Positions 9,251 to 17,964 of a stretch of DNA of 21,796 nt are shown here, piece by piece. Position numbers and translations under genes: made by a program. The notes under the pieces were generated by a model. That model saw nothing but the letters and a program-made list of their open reading frames with translations, was not told the origin of the DNA and did not search any database. Every line of letters starts with the position of its first letter. Positions within the stretch are counted from its first letter, which is position 1. Origin of the DNA: Chara braunii (taxonomy: Eukaryota > Streptophyta > Charophyceae > Charales > Characeae). The stretch is from positions 4,318,977 to 4,340,772 of the forward strand of contig BFEA01000026.1 of NCBI GenBank assembly GCA_003427395.1, in the 5' to 3' direction.

Positions 9251-9509
9251 GGATAAATCATTGAAAGACTACGAACTATTGTTTGTCCAGGTTGACTTGG
9301 GGATGGTGAGAGTACTTACCTTTGTGGTTTGACCTGCATGTGACTAAGTGAGGCTACTACTTAGTCTGAGTTTCAGTTTGATAGGTAGTTGCTTTAGTTG
9401 CTCGCGGCGTGCTAAAGTCATAGGAGGTAGCTTCAATTCCTGCATTTTCTTAGTTAAGTTTTTTTACTTAGGTCAACTTCTGCATTTTCTGGGATCTTCT
9501 ATTTATACT

Positions 9510-10100
9510 TGGTCTTGTATAAATCTTGGTAAGCCACTTTTTCTACGGGAAGCGCTGCCGAAATCTCTACAAAACCAAGGAGTTGGTCAAATTTTGCCTT
9601 TTCAAAGTTCAGTTTGTCTAACTTTATATATGACTTAGTAAAAATCTGCAGAGTCTCCTTTTATAAAGGGGCTGCTGCCCAAATTGTTGCTAAATCAGGA
9701 AGTTAGGCAAAATTGAACCTTGAGAAGTCGAAGTCATTTTAGATTTTGAACTTGACTTTGTATAAAATTTGGTAAGCTACCTACTCTATGGGAAGCGCTG
9801 CCGAAATTTCTACAAATTCAAGGAGTTAGTCAAAACTTTGACTTTTAAAAGTTCAACTTGTCTAATGTTGATATATGGCTTAGTAAAAATCTGGGAAGTT
9901 TCATTTTCTAAAGGGAGTGTTGCCAAAATTTTTGTTAATTCAGGGAGTTAGACAAAGTTTGACTTTGGAAAGTTCAAAATTATTTTTGTTTTCATATTTA
10001 GGTTGATATAAATTATGGAAAGACACTTTTCCTACGGGAAGCGTTGCCGAAATTTTCTTAGTTTAGAGGAGATAGATTATATTTTGACAGGTGGCGACTT
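9510..10100. repeat. Tandem array, about 122-bp units in alternating A/B types
   Basis: An anchor block recurs at 9547, 9668, 9790, 9913 and 10036 (spacings 121, 122, 123, 123), with a weak sixth trace near 10119. Type A units read GGGAAGCGCTGCCGAAAT (9547, 9790, 10036). Type B units read like GGGGCTGCTGCCCAAAT (9668, 9913). The array is therefore a dimer repeat of about 245 bp. Each unit also repeats T-rich flanks such as AAGTTCAACTTGTCTAA and GGAGTTAGTCAAA. Established knowledge: Tat/Ogre-type plant gypsy elements often carry tandem repeats in the 3' untranslated region. This array lies 3' of pol and ORF3, which fits that position. Confidence 0.8.
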
Positions 10101-11641
10101 TGACGATCCACTCTGTATGGGGGAGATTCTGCCATAGGCCTACCTTTCTTTTGGGCACTGGCTTAGAGGTAGACCTAGACTTGACTAACAGGAGAGTCAT
10201 GAGTGAAAACGTGTCATGGGGATTTGATCTCCATACATTGACGATTTAGCTTGGACGTTGACCTGTCTTATGATACAGGCCTTCTTCGGACATTCGATCC
10301 AGGATTTGAATTAAGTTTCAGCTTGATCATATGAGGATCATCTTCTGTTATCACTAATAATAGGTCGGTTGGTTGATCGCCGACTTGTCGGCTCACGACA
10401 CAACTTTGCTTACACCTGTACCTCGATTTGATTGCCTTAGCCCTGAGATTTGATATGTTTCTTTGAGGGTTTTACCGAACTTCTTTTAAATGACTATTAT
10501 AATGAATTTATAAAATCTAGGGAGATTTTGACTATGACTGAGACTTGAGTATGTGAGGCGTGGTATGAGTTACAGGGAACAATAAAGTTGACCATATTGG
10601 TGTATGGCAATGTGACTATTGTGTGTGCCTGTATTTTATGCAGGTTAATATTTTAGAGCTTGGTATATGGACCATGCTTTGGAGGTAGTGAGAATGACAA
10701 CCATGTGACGCACGATCTGCATACCTAATGGGTTTATGTTTTCCCCCTTCTTTTATTTTATCTCGGGTCGTGATTTAATATATGAGTACTGGGATGATTA
10801 TTTATTTATTGATTTATTTTGCTTGTTAATTTATATAGTTGGACGTTGTAGTCCGTGGCAACCGTCAAAGTCAAACCCCTTGACTTCTTTCCAGACCCTG
10901 GATGATAGAGTTGGTCTCCATGGCAATAAGAGACGATTGCCACTACAGGTACGAACCTGTGTACCACCCACTCTCCGCAGGGTGCAGAAGAAGGTGTGGT
11001 TTTCAACCGCATTTGGCGGTTGTCCAGCGTCGAGAGATCATTCCTCTAAGCGCGTGTCAGCCCACACTTGAGTGTCGAATGCGACCCTCGCGAATAACGA
11101 GGACCGCATGAGTATGAGTACTACGTAGTACGCCATCATTGCGACCGCCTGCGTACGCTTGCATTGCGAGTCGATATAAGTTAGCCTTGCGTCCGCGCGG
11201 TCTTATATTAAGTCTTGCGCACGCCGTATGTTTGATTTCCACGTCGGAAAGTTGTGGGATAGCTATCGAGGGACTAGGAGCGTAGTCGCGTTGTCTGTGT
11301 TGTGTCATTTCATGTATGTGTATGTATGTGTGTGCGTGGTTTTTATGTTCTTTATAGTGGTGTGCGCGTGGCGTGTGGGATTCGTCCTAGTCGACCGGCG
11401 ATGAGTCGCGCTTGGGACTTCAGCCCCGCAAGATGTCGGTTCGCGTGCAGGTTCGATAGAGGCGTAATACCATGCGTACCCCCTATGCTACAGCAAACGA
11501 GAAACGTCCTCGGCTGGTCCACCTCTGTGATTGCAGCTGATCAGCTTTCGTACTGTGGACTGGTAGCTCGGCGGGGATACGCCCACCGAAGGAAGGTAAC
11601 AGCTCCCGTAAGGTGGAGGTAAGTCGTGCCTCGCGTAGGCC
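10100..11641. other. Gene-free stretch between the tandem array and ORF3
   Basis: No convincing gene. Several short perfect inverted repeats cluster here: AAGTCAA/TTGACTT (10868-10874, 10880-10886), GGCAAT/ATTGCC (10922-10927, 10936-10941), ACAGGT/ACCTGT (10945-10950, 10955-10960), CAACCGC/GCGGTTG (11004-11010, 11016-11022) and the 14-bp palindrome GTACTACGTAGTAC (11118-11131). Minus-strand frames at 11057-11308 and 11488-11641 have no recognised motif. Confidence 0.45.
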
Positions 11642-12298
11642 CTATCCTGTCGTAGGGGCTCGCGAGAGGTATGGCTGGCGCACTGGGCCGGAGCGGCTTT
11701 GCGGAAGCTCCATGTATGTATCGCGACGAGGATTAGAGTCCAACTCTTGCGTGACGCGGCCGAGAGGGTCCCGCGCTGCCCTTGAGTAGTGCCGGACCGA
11801 TGCGCTCGACAACGGAGCCCCCTCAATCACTTCGAGCCTGATTGTTGCAGACTCCACCATGAACGCGACATTCGTTGGGTGGACCGTCCGGCTTGGAGGA
11901 ACTACTGAGGTCAATGACCGGGGCACGCCTGAGTGGCTGGCTGAAGCGGAAAGGTCCTGCGAGGATGGGGGGTCTGGGTGCGGGATATGGTACTCCTGCC
12001 ATTCCTCCTCCTGCTGGTGCTGACGGGCCGGCTCCATCAAGATTGAGATCGGGAAGGAGTGGCGGTGGTGGNGTCGGCTCCGGAGGGTTTCGACGTATCC
12101 GAAATCTGCTTGACCCGGCCCCTTTTCCCGGCGGAGGTCCCTCGATCGGTGTTACCTTGCTCTCTGGAACGGGATCTGGCTTCCGCACCCACCCGGCCTG
12201 GTCCACCTCTTCTCCTGGTCCCACTTGGCGTCCTTGCGCCTCTGACAATGGCTGGCGATGTCTCTTCTTGGGCATCTTTCTGAGGGTCCTCAAGGCTG
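11642..12298 (-). pseudogene. ORF3 C-terminal region, proline-rich and frame-disrupted
   Basis: Downstream of the TAG at 12299-12301, coding character continues on the minus strand but changes frame. One frame (12329-11823) gives a proline-rich basic peptide beginning MPKKRHRQPLSEAQGRQ and ending near RRAPVIDLSSSSKP. The frame shared with the rest of ORF3 reopens at 12040-11642 with a protein-like run, TNVAFMVESATIRLEVIEG. The stretch could be the tail of ORF3 broken by indels, or separate small frames. PKKRHRQ resembles a nuclear localisation signal and VIDLSSSS a SUMO-interacting motif, but both are short motifs with high false-positive rates. An ambiguous base lies at 12072. Confidence 0.35.
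12072..12072. other. Single ambiguous base (n)
   Basis: The only unresolved base in the window, in a GC-rich GGTGGNGTCGG context inside the proline-rich ORF3 tail. It marks local sequencing uncertainty where frames are also disrupted. Confidence 0.99.
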
Positions 12299-12832
12299 CT
12301 AGCTTGGGATAGGATGAGGGAGGCCGCAACGACTTCCATCGGTGATGCTAACCACCTTTTCTTCCTCTCGCGCGATATAATCCAGTATCACCACTGCGTG
12401 GTAGGATCGACTTGGAGCTGATGTTGTTCGCAGCCGGAGTTGAAGATCTTCCTCTTCGCTGGCAATCACTTGCATAATAAACAGCAACTCAATATGGATG
12501 AGCTCCGACAGTCCTGGCCTGCTCGCTCCAATCTCCCCGAATGGGTACAACGCCACCGTGCCCTCCTTCTTCTCCGGCCTAGGTCGCGAAATGACGTAGT
12601 ACACGCGCAGATTCTCGACGATATTGTGATCGTCGTACGACACGGAAAACCGAAACATGCCCAGCACCACCGATCGGTACAATGCCCGGTGTAATTCCCA
12701 TGCGTTCTCGTCAGCTTGCGGCAACGACTCCACGTCTTCCAGCTCTACCAGGTACTCTGAGCAGTTGTGCATGGGGTAGGGGTTCTCCGTGAGTTGATAA
12801 GGAAGGGTGGTGTAAGAAAAGAAGGGAGGCAT
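12299..12832 (-). CDS. ORF3 middle region, unknown protein
   Basis: An open minus-strand frame of 177 codons starts with ATG at 12832, directly after an in-frame TAA (12833-12835), and ends in TAG at 12299. It shares the frame of the preceding ORF3 segment and is probably the same protein interrupted by the TAA. The N-terminal 55 residues are acidic (EYLVELEDVESLPQ). Then come strand-like runs SVVLGMFRFSVSYD, NLRVYYVISR and GTVALYPFG, and a long helix-like run from RPGLSELIHIELLFIMQVI. This layout resembles the N-terminal ORF3 segment and the frame at 3224-3736. No signal peptide, transmembrane segment or catalytic motif is visible, so it does not look like an envelope protein. No family is recognised. 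Confidence 0.5.
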   Translation of the reverse strand: MPPFFSYTTLPYQLTENPYPMHNCSEYLVELEDVESLPQADENAWELHRALYRSVVLGMFRFSVSYDDHNIVENLRVYYVISRPRPEKKEGTVALYPFGEIGASRPGLSELIHIELLFIMQVIASEEEDLQLRLRTTSAPSRSYHAVVILDYIAREEEKVVSITDGSRCGLPHPIPS

Positions 12833-13585
12833 TTAGTACGAGGGAGGGGGGATAGCTTGGATGTTGAGAGGATCAATGGGGGGGAGAAGCACAGGTAATT
12901 GAGGCAGCAGGGCAGTGGGTCGTCCTGTGTCCTTCGCAACAGGGTGTAGCAAGGCGTGAATCAATGGCCCCTTCCCTGCACATGCGCCACCGATCTCGCC
13001 ACTTGCACCGCGTACTCTCGCAGGAAATTCCACACCGGTTCTCGGTGTCGATCATCTAGGGGCATCAAATCGTCGATGAACATGGCGACACTGTGCACAA
13101 AATTGGCGGCCACCTGGAGCACGCAAAACTCGATGAATACCCTGGTGGTTTCCTAGCCAGGCAGCTGCGTAACGTCCACGTATATTCCTGCGTATGTCAC
13201 TCGTTCGCTCTGGAGCGAGTACGTGGCGAGATTTGCGATGCTGGGCCCGAGCACATTCACATGTTGGACGTCGTATCGTAGTCGCCGATCATCATTGAAC
13301 CGATGCCGCAATAGATGATCCGCGATCGGTGTTTGAAAATGTTCCACTGGCTCATTCCCCTGCTGGTGCTGGCTCATCTTGCGCGATCGAGTCCTCAACC
13401 TCAAACGGGGAAGCGGATTGGAAGGAGGAAGAAGAAGAAGCAGGGGAGGATGAGGAAGCAGAGGGAGAAGGCCCGTGCGAGGCCGGAGCCCACTCGCGAT
13501 CCAGCGATGGCTGCATTAGACGAAGGGCAGCAGCGTGGCAAGTCAGCGGCCTGGCCTGCGTGCTGTGCCGGGGGATCAGCTTCAT
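12833..13585 (-). pseudogene. ORF3 N-terminal region, unknown protein, frameshifted
   Basis: The ATG at 13585-13583 overlaps the integrase TGA (13584-13582) as ATGA, a layout compatible with coupled reinitiation. The first segment (to about 13352) ends in a Ser/Ala-rich run and an acidic stretch (FEVEDSIAQDEPAPAG). The next segment is read one frame over (about 13404 to 12961): RLRYDVQHVNVLGPS, VTYAGIYVDVTQLPG, a TAG at 13155-13153, then RVFIEFCVLQVAANF, SVAMFIDDLMPLDD and a helix-like run to ARSVAHVQG. The original frame then returns (about 12985 to 12833) with PTALLPQLPVLLPPIDP and a TAA. Two shifts that cancel argue for a real ancestral reading frame continuing into 12832-12299. The function is unknown. 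It occupies the position of env-like genes in some plant gypsy elements but lacks their membrane features. Confidence 0.55.
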
Positions 13586-14700
13586 GGAGTGTTGGCCTTG
13601 TGCGCCAACTTCCGCACCTCGTAAATGCCAGTGTAATGAGGATGGATCTTGGAGGAGCACGCGGATTTCGATACCTGCACTAGATCTCTGATCTTATAGC
13701 GGGGCAGGGGACCAGCGAATGCATGTCGATTTTTGTAGTCTTTGATCTCCCGCTGGTGTGTCAGATCCACGACCCTCTGTCGCCTTCGGGCTAACGCAGG
13801 GTAGGTCCTAACCATCAGATCCATGTGATGTTGGGCCTTTTCTTGGTGTTGAGCCCGAGTTGCTCTAACTTCCGTACCCACTAGAGCTGACAGTTGCACA
13901 CGGGGGACATTATTGATTCTCAGTTGAAATGGGGACACCCTTGTACTCCCGTGGGGAGTAGCCCGATAGACATCCAAGATGTGGTCGACTATGACAGGCC
14001 AGGGCCTGGTATTTCCCGCGGTGATGTTCTGTCTAAGGGACGTCTTAATCATTCGATTGGCGTTCTCTACGAGCCCGTTGGCCTCTGACCAGTGCCCTGG
14101 TGAGTACAAAATCCTAACGTCGGCCCTCACGAGCTGTCACTCCACCTCCCCCTAGAAATCCGACCCATTATCCATGTGTACCTCTTCTACATCTAAGTGC
14201 ATGCATAAAAAGCGTTTAATATACCAGGTCACCTCTTGCGAGTTCCGACTAATCATAGGATAGGCCTCTATCCACTTGGAAAAATGATTGACGGCCACTA
14301 GAAGGGCATTGAGCTCACCCTAATCGACGGGGTCTCTCGGTACGTTGATATCTGTCGTATCGATGCTAACTCGTTGGAAGGGGCGTTCTACCCTAGTCGT
14401 TACCATCGTTCGGGGCATCTGTATCGGTGCCTTATCAGCCACACAGAACGGGCAATTTTGGACGATGTATCTGACATCCTCCCGAATTCCCGACCAATAC
14501 CATCAGTTTTTCTCTATAGTTTTTTCCATGTACTTGATTGCGAAATGGACCGCATCCTCCTCGTGGGCAGCTCGTGTCCAATCGAACCTAGTGAGAGGGT
14601 GTGGAACCGTCAGCCAACTAGACCCACTATCATCATTGTCTTTTCGTTTTTGCAAGGCCGACTCCTGCTAACGATAATCATGAGCCCGTTCGTGACTCAC
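13582..14700 (-). pseudogene. pol (integrase): Integrase domain of pol
   Basis: Integrase inserts the element cDNA into the genome. The zinc-binding region ends in the pair N-C-P-F-C (Cys codons at 14454 and 14445), after helix-like AVHFAIKYMEKTIEKN and W-Y-W-S-G-I. The catalytic triad is visible: D in VSIDTTD (14361), D in VHMDNGSDF (14172) and E in ANGLVENANR (14067). The last two are 35 codons apart, close to the DD35E norm. The C-terminal part continues through basic residues to HPHYTGIYEVRKL. Four nonsense codons break the frame: TAG 14668-14670, TGA 14503-14505, TAG 14320-14322 and TAG 14152-14154. No clear chromodomain is visible. The frame ends in TGA at 13582, overlapping the ORF3 ATG. 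Confidence 0.9.
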
Positions 14701-15084
14701 CGACGTTTCGCCTTAGAGCTCCGTCAACGGGTCTCCCTTGAGTCTCCTCAATAGGAGAAGATTCGTTCAGACCTCTGCTCTTCAGACACTTGGCAAAAAT
14801 TTGTTCTATATCCTAGCCTCTATATATCGTTTCTCTGTGGGTACTTGGTCCGTTCGGCAGTTGGGACAACTTCACTTCTTCTCGTTCCGGTACCTAACGC
14901 AATACCCGTGGGACCAAGTAAGGCGGCATTGGCTGCAACTAGGTCCTCTGGGGTGTGAATCTTCCCGGTCCGATATCATAGGCAAGGTGCAAAAAAGAAG
15001 GAATGTAGGGATAGGCTAGAGGGCAAGTGAGGGGTAGACGAGTGGGTCGAAGAGCTGGGGGAAGATGAAGGGGTATCCGCTGCT

Positions 15085-15600
15085 TCAAGAAGGGTCGCCA
15101 TCTCGCGCCTCAGTGCTTCCCTTGCGAATGACATGTACTTCTTTGTAGCAAGGTTCCATCGGAGGCGAAGTTTCTTTCCACGGAATAAGTCGTTCGTTCG
15201 TTCGGCACTTCTTCGGTGGTTGGAGGCGAGTCAGTCCGTCCACATTTCCGTGTTGTTTGGTCGTGAGGTGGCGGATGTCGAAGTCGTAATCTTGCAGCCT
15301 CACTGCCCACCTTCCCAAGGTTCCCGTATAATCCGTATTGTTTCGCAAGGACAACAACGAATGATGATCCGTCACGAGAACGAACTTCTGGCCATAGAGG
15401 TACGGTCGAAAGTGTTGGATTCCCCACACCACCGCCAAACACTCGCCCTTGCAAGCTTCGTAATTGGATTGCGCCTGGCTCAGCGTCTTTGATGCGTACT
15501 CGATGACGTGCTCCTTCCTGTTTGCTCCCTACTGAGTTAGCACTACCGATATTGCCTGTGGCTGCCAATCTGTATGCAAAGTGAACGGTTTTGTCGGATC
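15085..15600 (-). pseudogene. pol (RNase H): RNase H domain of pol
   Basis: RNase H removes the RNA strand during reverse transcription. The domain follows the RT directly. Its first Asp is in FTLHTDWQPQAISVVLTQ (codon near 15570), the Glu is in the E-A-C-K-G-E-C-L stretch, and the next Asp is in LVTDHHSLL (codon near 15369). WGIQHFRPYLYGQKF is the usual gypsy connection. An in-frame TAG at 15529-15531, immediately after VVLTQ, separates the first Asp from the rest, so an active domain would need readthrough. This copy is more likely dead. The frame ends in TGA at 15085. I see no second, archaeal-type RNase H. Confidence 0.9.
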
Positions 15601-16490
15601 TGGGCGCGCCAGGATGGGCGTGGTGGTCAAGGCATTTTCGAGTGCCCGAAAAGCCGCCTCGCACTCCGGCGTCCGGATCAACTGTTCCTCCTTCAGCAAA
15701 TTGGTCAGAAGTTTAGCGATGCATGCAAACCCTTGGATGAATCGCCGATAATATGAAGCTAGGCCGAGGAAAGCTCGAACTTGAGTGAGTGTGACCGGCA
15801 CTGGTGCCTCTTGTATCGCGGCCACTTTCCTTGGATCCGGTTTCAAGCCGTCCACCGTGGCAATATACCCCAAGAAGGAGATTTCCAAGAGAAAAAACTC
15901 ACTTTTCTCCAAAGCCACTTTGAACCCCGCGTCTTTCAATGCATGCAAGACCCACTCGACGTGTTCCATATGGTACTCGTGTGTTTTGGAAAAAAACAAA
16001 ATATCATCCATATACACAAGTACACAAAAATTTACCAGGGGTTGAGTCAGGCGGGTTTTGTTGACAAACTCTGCGAAAGCCATATTCATGGCTCGCTGGA
16101 ACGTCGCAGGTGCATTGCATATTCCCATAGGACATCTGATCCACTGCCACGTGCCCTCGAATAAGACAAAGGTCGTTTTGGGCCTGCCTTTCAGTCGGAC
16201 TGCGACATGGTGAAAACCGTGTCGGGTATCGAACTTTGAGAAGACTCGTGCAAAACCAATGGCATCCAGAAGATCATCGATACAAGGCAGCGGATAAACG
16301 TCCTTGGTGATTATTGCATTTAATTTTCGATAGTCGATGCAAACGCGGACTGTCCTGTTTCGTTTCGGTACAAGGACCACAGGGAACGACCAGGGACCTA
16401 GGGAGGGTTCTACCCATCCTAGACGCTCGAACTCCCGTACCCTCTCCAAGGCTAGTTGTCGTTCCTTTAATGAGTAGCAGTACGGTCGAC
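15600..16490 (-). pseudogene. pol (RT): Reverse transcriptase domain of pol
   Basis: The domain copies element RNA into cDNA inside the particle. Counting from the Met codon at 16449, visible motifs are VCIDYRKLNAI (fingers), FSKFDTRHGFHH with catalytic Asp near residue 74, CPMGICNAPATFQRAM, VYMDDILFFSK (YMDD at 146-149), FLGYIATVDGLKPDPRKV and VRAFLGLASYYRRFIQGF. This is typical Ty3/gypsy. A segment KTRLTQPLVNFC before YMDD is about ten residues longer than the usual spacing. The reading frame is open throughout this domain. Upstream, coding resemblance passes into another frame near 16490, so the N-terminus is frameshifted. The catalytic core is the best-preserved part of the element. Confidence 0.95.
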
Positions 16491-17390
16491 AGTGTATCGG
16501 AGCGTGGACCCGGTGTCAATCGTGTGGCTTATCAGGTGCGTCAGTCCTATATCGTGATCTTGGATATTGACCGCGTCGAGGCAAGCCCGTATTACCGCCT
16601 GGAGGAGGCGTCGATATCCGCTAGGTACATGGGCAAGTATCTGAATATCGATGCTCCTACTAGGAAGGGAGACCGTTGATGTGATGGTTGGGACCTGGGC
16701 GGTTTCCTCTGGGGAGGCTCCGAACAAGGAGTTATCGGTTTGGACCAAGAGTAAGGTGGCTATGAGTTGACTATCCGCCGGAGTTATCGGTTCATTTTTC
16801 GTTTTGGTTTCTCCCTCAATTTCGGCCTCGACCGAGGGTTCCATTGAAAATGTCTGCAGGAGTTCCTTCGGGGCCGGGGTCCTGGGTTAAAACGCCACCC
16901 CTTCTTTCAGAAGCGTTGCGGCCTTGATGTCGGTGAGTAGGGGTCGCGGGGGCTTAAAAGACAGATCACATAGCCCCCTAAGCTCAGCAAACCTCTCCGG
17001 GAGGGGTTCCGTTATGAGATACAGGGACGCAGGGGGTTCCAAGAGGTCAATTATTTGCGACACCCTCAACAAAGGTTCCCCCCCTCACGGTAGAGGAAAA
17101 CATCTGGGACCAACTAGACTCGCTCTGAATAATCCCCGTTGACACGTGCCGTCTAAGTTGGCGAAACCAGTCTTGAATTCGTATCAGATATCAGTCGGGT
17201 TCGTCCGAATTCTCGGTTTCCATTGCGGGTCTTTCTTCGCCTATCGACACCCATCGAAGCATGTTAACTATGTGAACGCCGACGAAAATGCGAGGGGTTG
17301 GTTGTGCGCGTACATGCAGGACCATCCTCATGGGTATCGTTTACGGCTTAGGGTGGGCCGAGGTGAGCACTATTTTCAAACTGTCAAAAT
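16491..17390 (-). pseudogene. Protease-RT linker of pol, partly in a shifted frame
   Basis: Between protease and RT, coding character moves to another frame. 17072-16887 contains VSQIIDLLEPPASLYLITEP, and 16844-16467 contains a helix-rich stretch ending near HTIDTGSTLRY, which resembles the sequence just before the RT of gypsy polyproteins. The RT frame resumes near 16490. One indel near 16490 and another between 17340 and 17072 would explain this. Stops in the original frame (TAA 17341-17343, TGA 17191-17193) lie between them. Confidence 0.6.
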
Positions 17391-17412
17391 GCATCCGCGC
17401 CCCTACCGCCGC

Positions 17413-17964
17413 CTACCACGGGATTCCTAGGAGCTCATCATACGCCTGTATGTCCAATACAATCACGTCACATAGGCAATGCACCCGCCTGACTCTTATA
17501 GGAACATCCATAATCCGTCCTTCACAATGAATGTTGTCTTCCGTGGCCGATACATACAGCTCGTCGGGTCGGAGAGGCTAAACCTGTTTCTCCCGACCCA
17601 AACGCTTCGTCAAACTCCAAGAGATAGCTACGACCGACGATCCAGAATCTAGGATGGCGGTCGAGGAGCTTCCCCTGACCTCACAGTCACATTCGACACT
17701 CTTCCAGGTAATCGGGTAGGCCCGAAGAAACACCTTAGGTTTCTTCGGTGGTGGGTCCACGGCGTGGATCATTCCGACCCGATTGGCCTCGTGGGTTTTC
17801 AAAGTTGAGGGTTGAGCCTCGACCACCACCGATGGGTCGTTGATCGCCAACTTTTTACCCTCCCAACCGTCTTCGAACCTGCGTCCGTTTTTCAGGCACC
17901 TCTCAATCAGTTTTTCATTGGCGGCTTCCGAAATGGTCAGGAGGTAAGGAATAGGTACTGGTAT
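17413..17964 (-). pseudogene. pol (protease): Aspartic protease region of pol
   Basis: The retropepsin-like protease cleaves the Gag-Pol polyprotein. The active-site motif D-S-G is in STAILDSGSSVVAIS (near 17635), and the second hallmark, L-L-G-I-P-W, is in YDELLGIPW (near 17430), with the usual loop and strand between. The N-terminal linker contains FEDGWEGKKLAIND. Nonsense codons are TAG at 17578-17580, between the two motifs, and TAG at 17413-17415, just after the second. The region continues in the gag frame after the TAG at 17965-17967, so gag and protease may once have been one frame or been separated by a leaky stop. The linker up to RT is frameshifted. Confidence 0.85.

Larger units (their letters stand above)
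8290..10850. other. AT-rich, T-rich island with structured repeats
   Basis: Base composition changes sharply near 8290 from GC-rich to AT-rich and returns near 10850. The island holds the candidate intron, the stem-loop family and the 122-bp tandem array. It also has perfect 14-bp palindromes TGAAATTAATTTCA (8443-8456) and AGGCAATATTGCCT (8516-8529), a 7-bp inverted repeat GACTAGG/CCTAGTC (9111-9128), an 8-bp inverted repeat GACTAAGT/ACTTAGTC (9342-9349, 9359-9366), and an 8-bp stem with one G-U pair at 10216-10234. Isolated 7-bp stems are expected by chance in this length. No protein-coding frame is convincing. It may be the long 3' non-coding part of the gypsy element, an insertion of another element, or a long intron. 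Confidence 0.6.

Noticed and set aside
13582-14700. Chromodomain at the integrase C-terminus
   Set aside because: Only a short YEVRKL-like end is visible; the aromatic cage pattern is not.
15529-15531. Programmed readthrough stop inside RNase H
   Set aside because: It separates catalytic residues within one domain and occurs together with several other stops of the same type, so decay is simpler.
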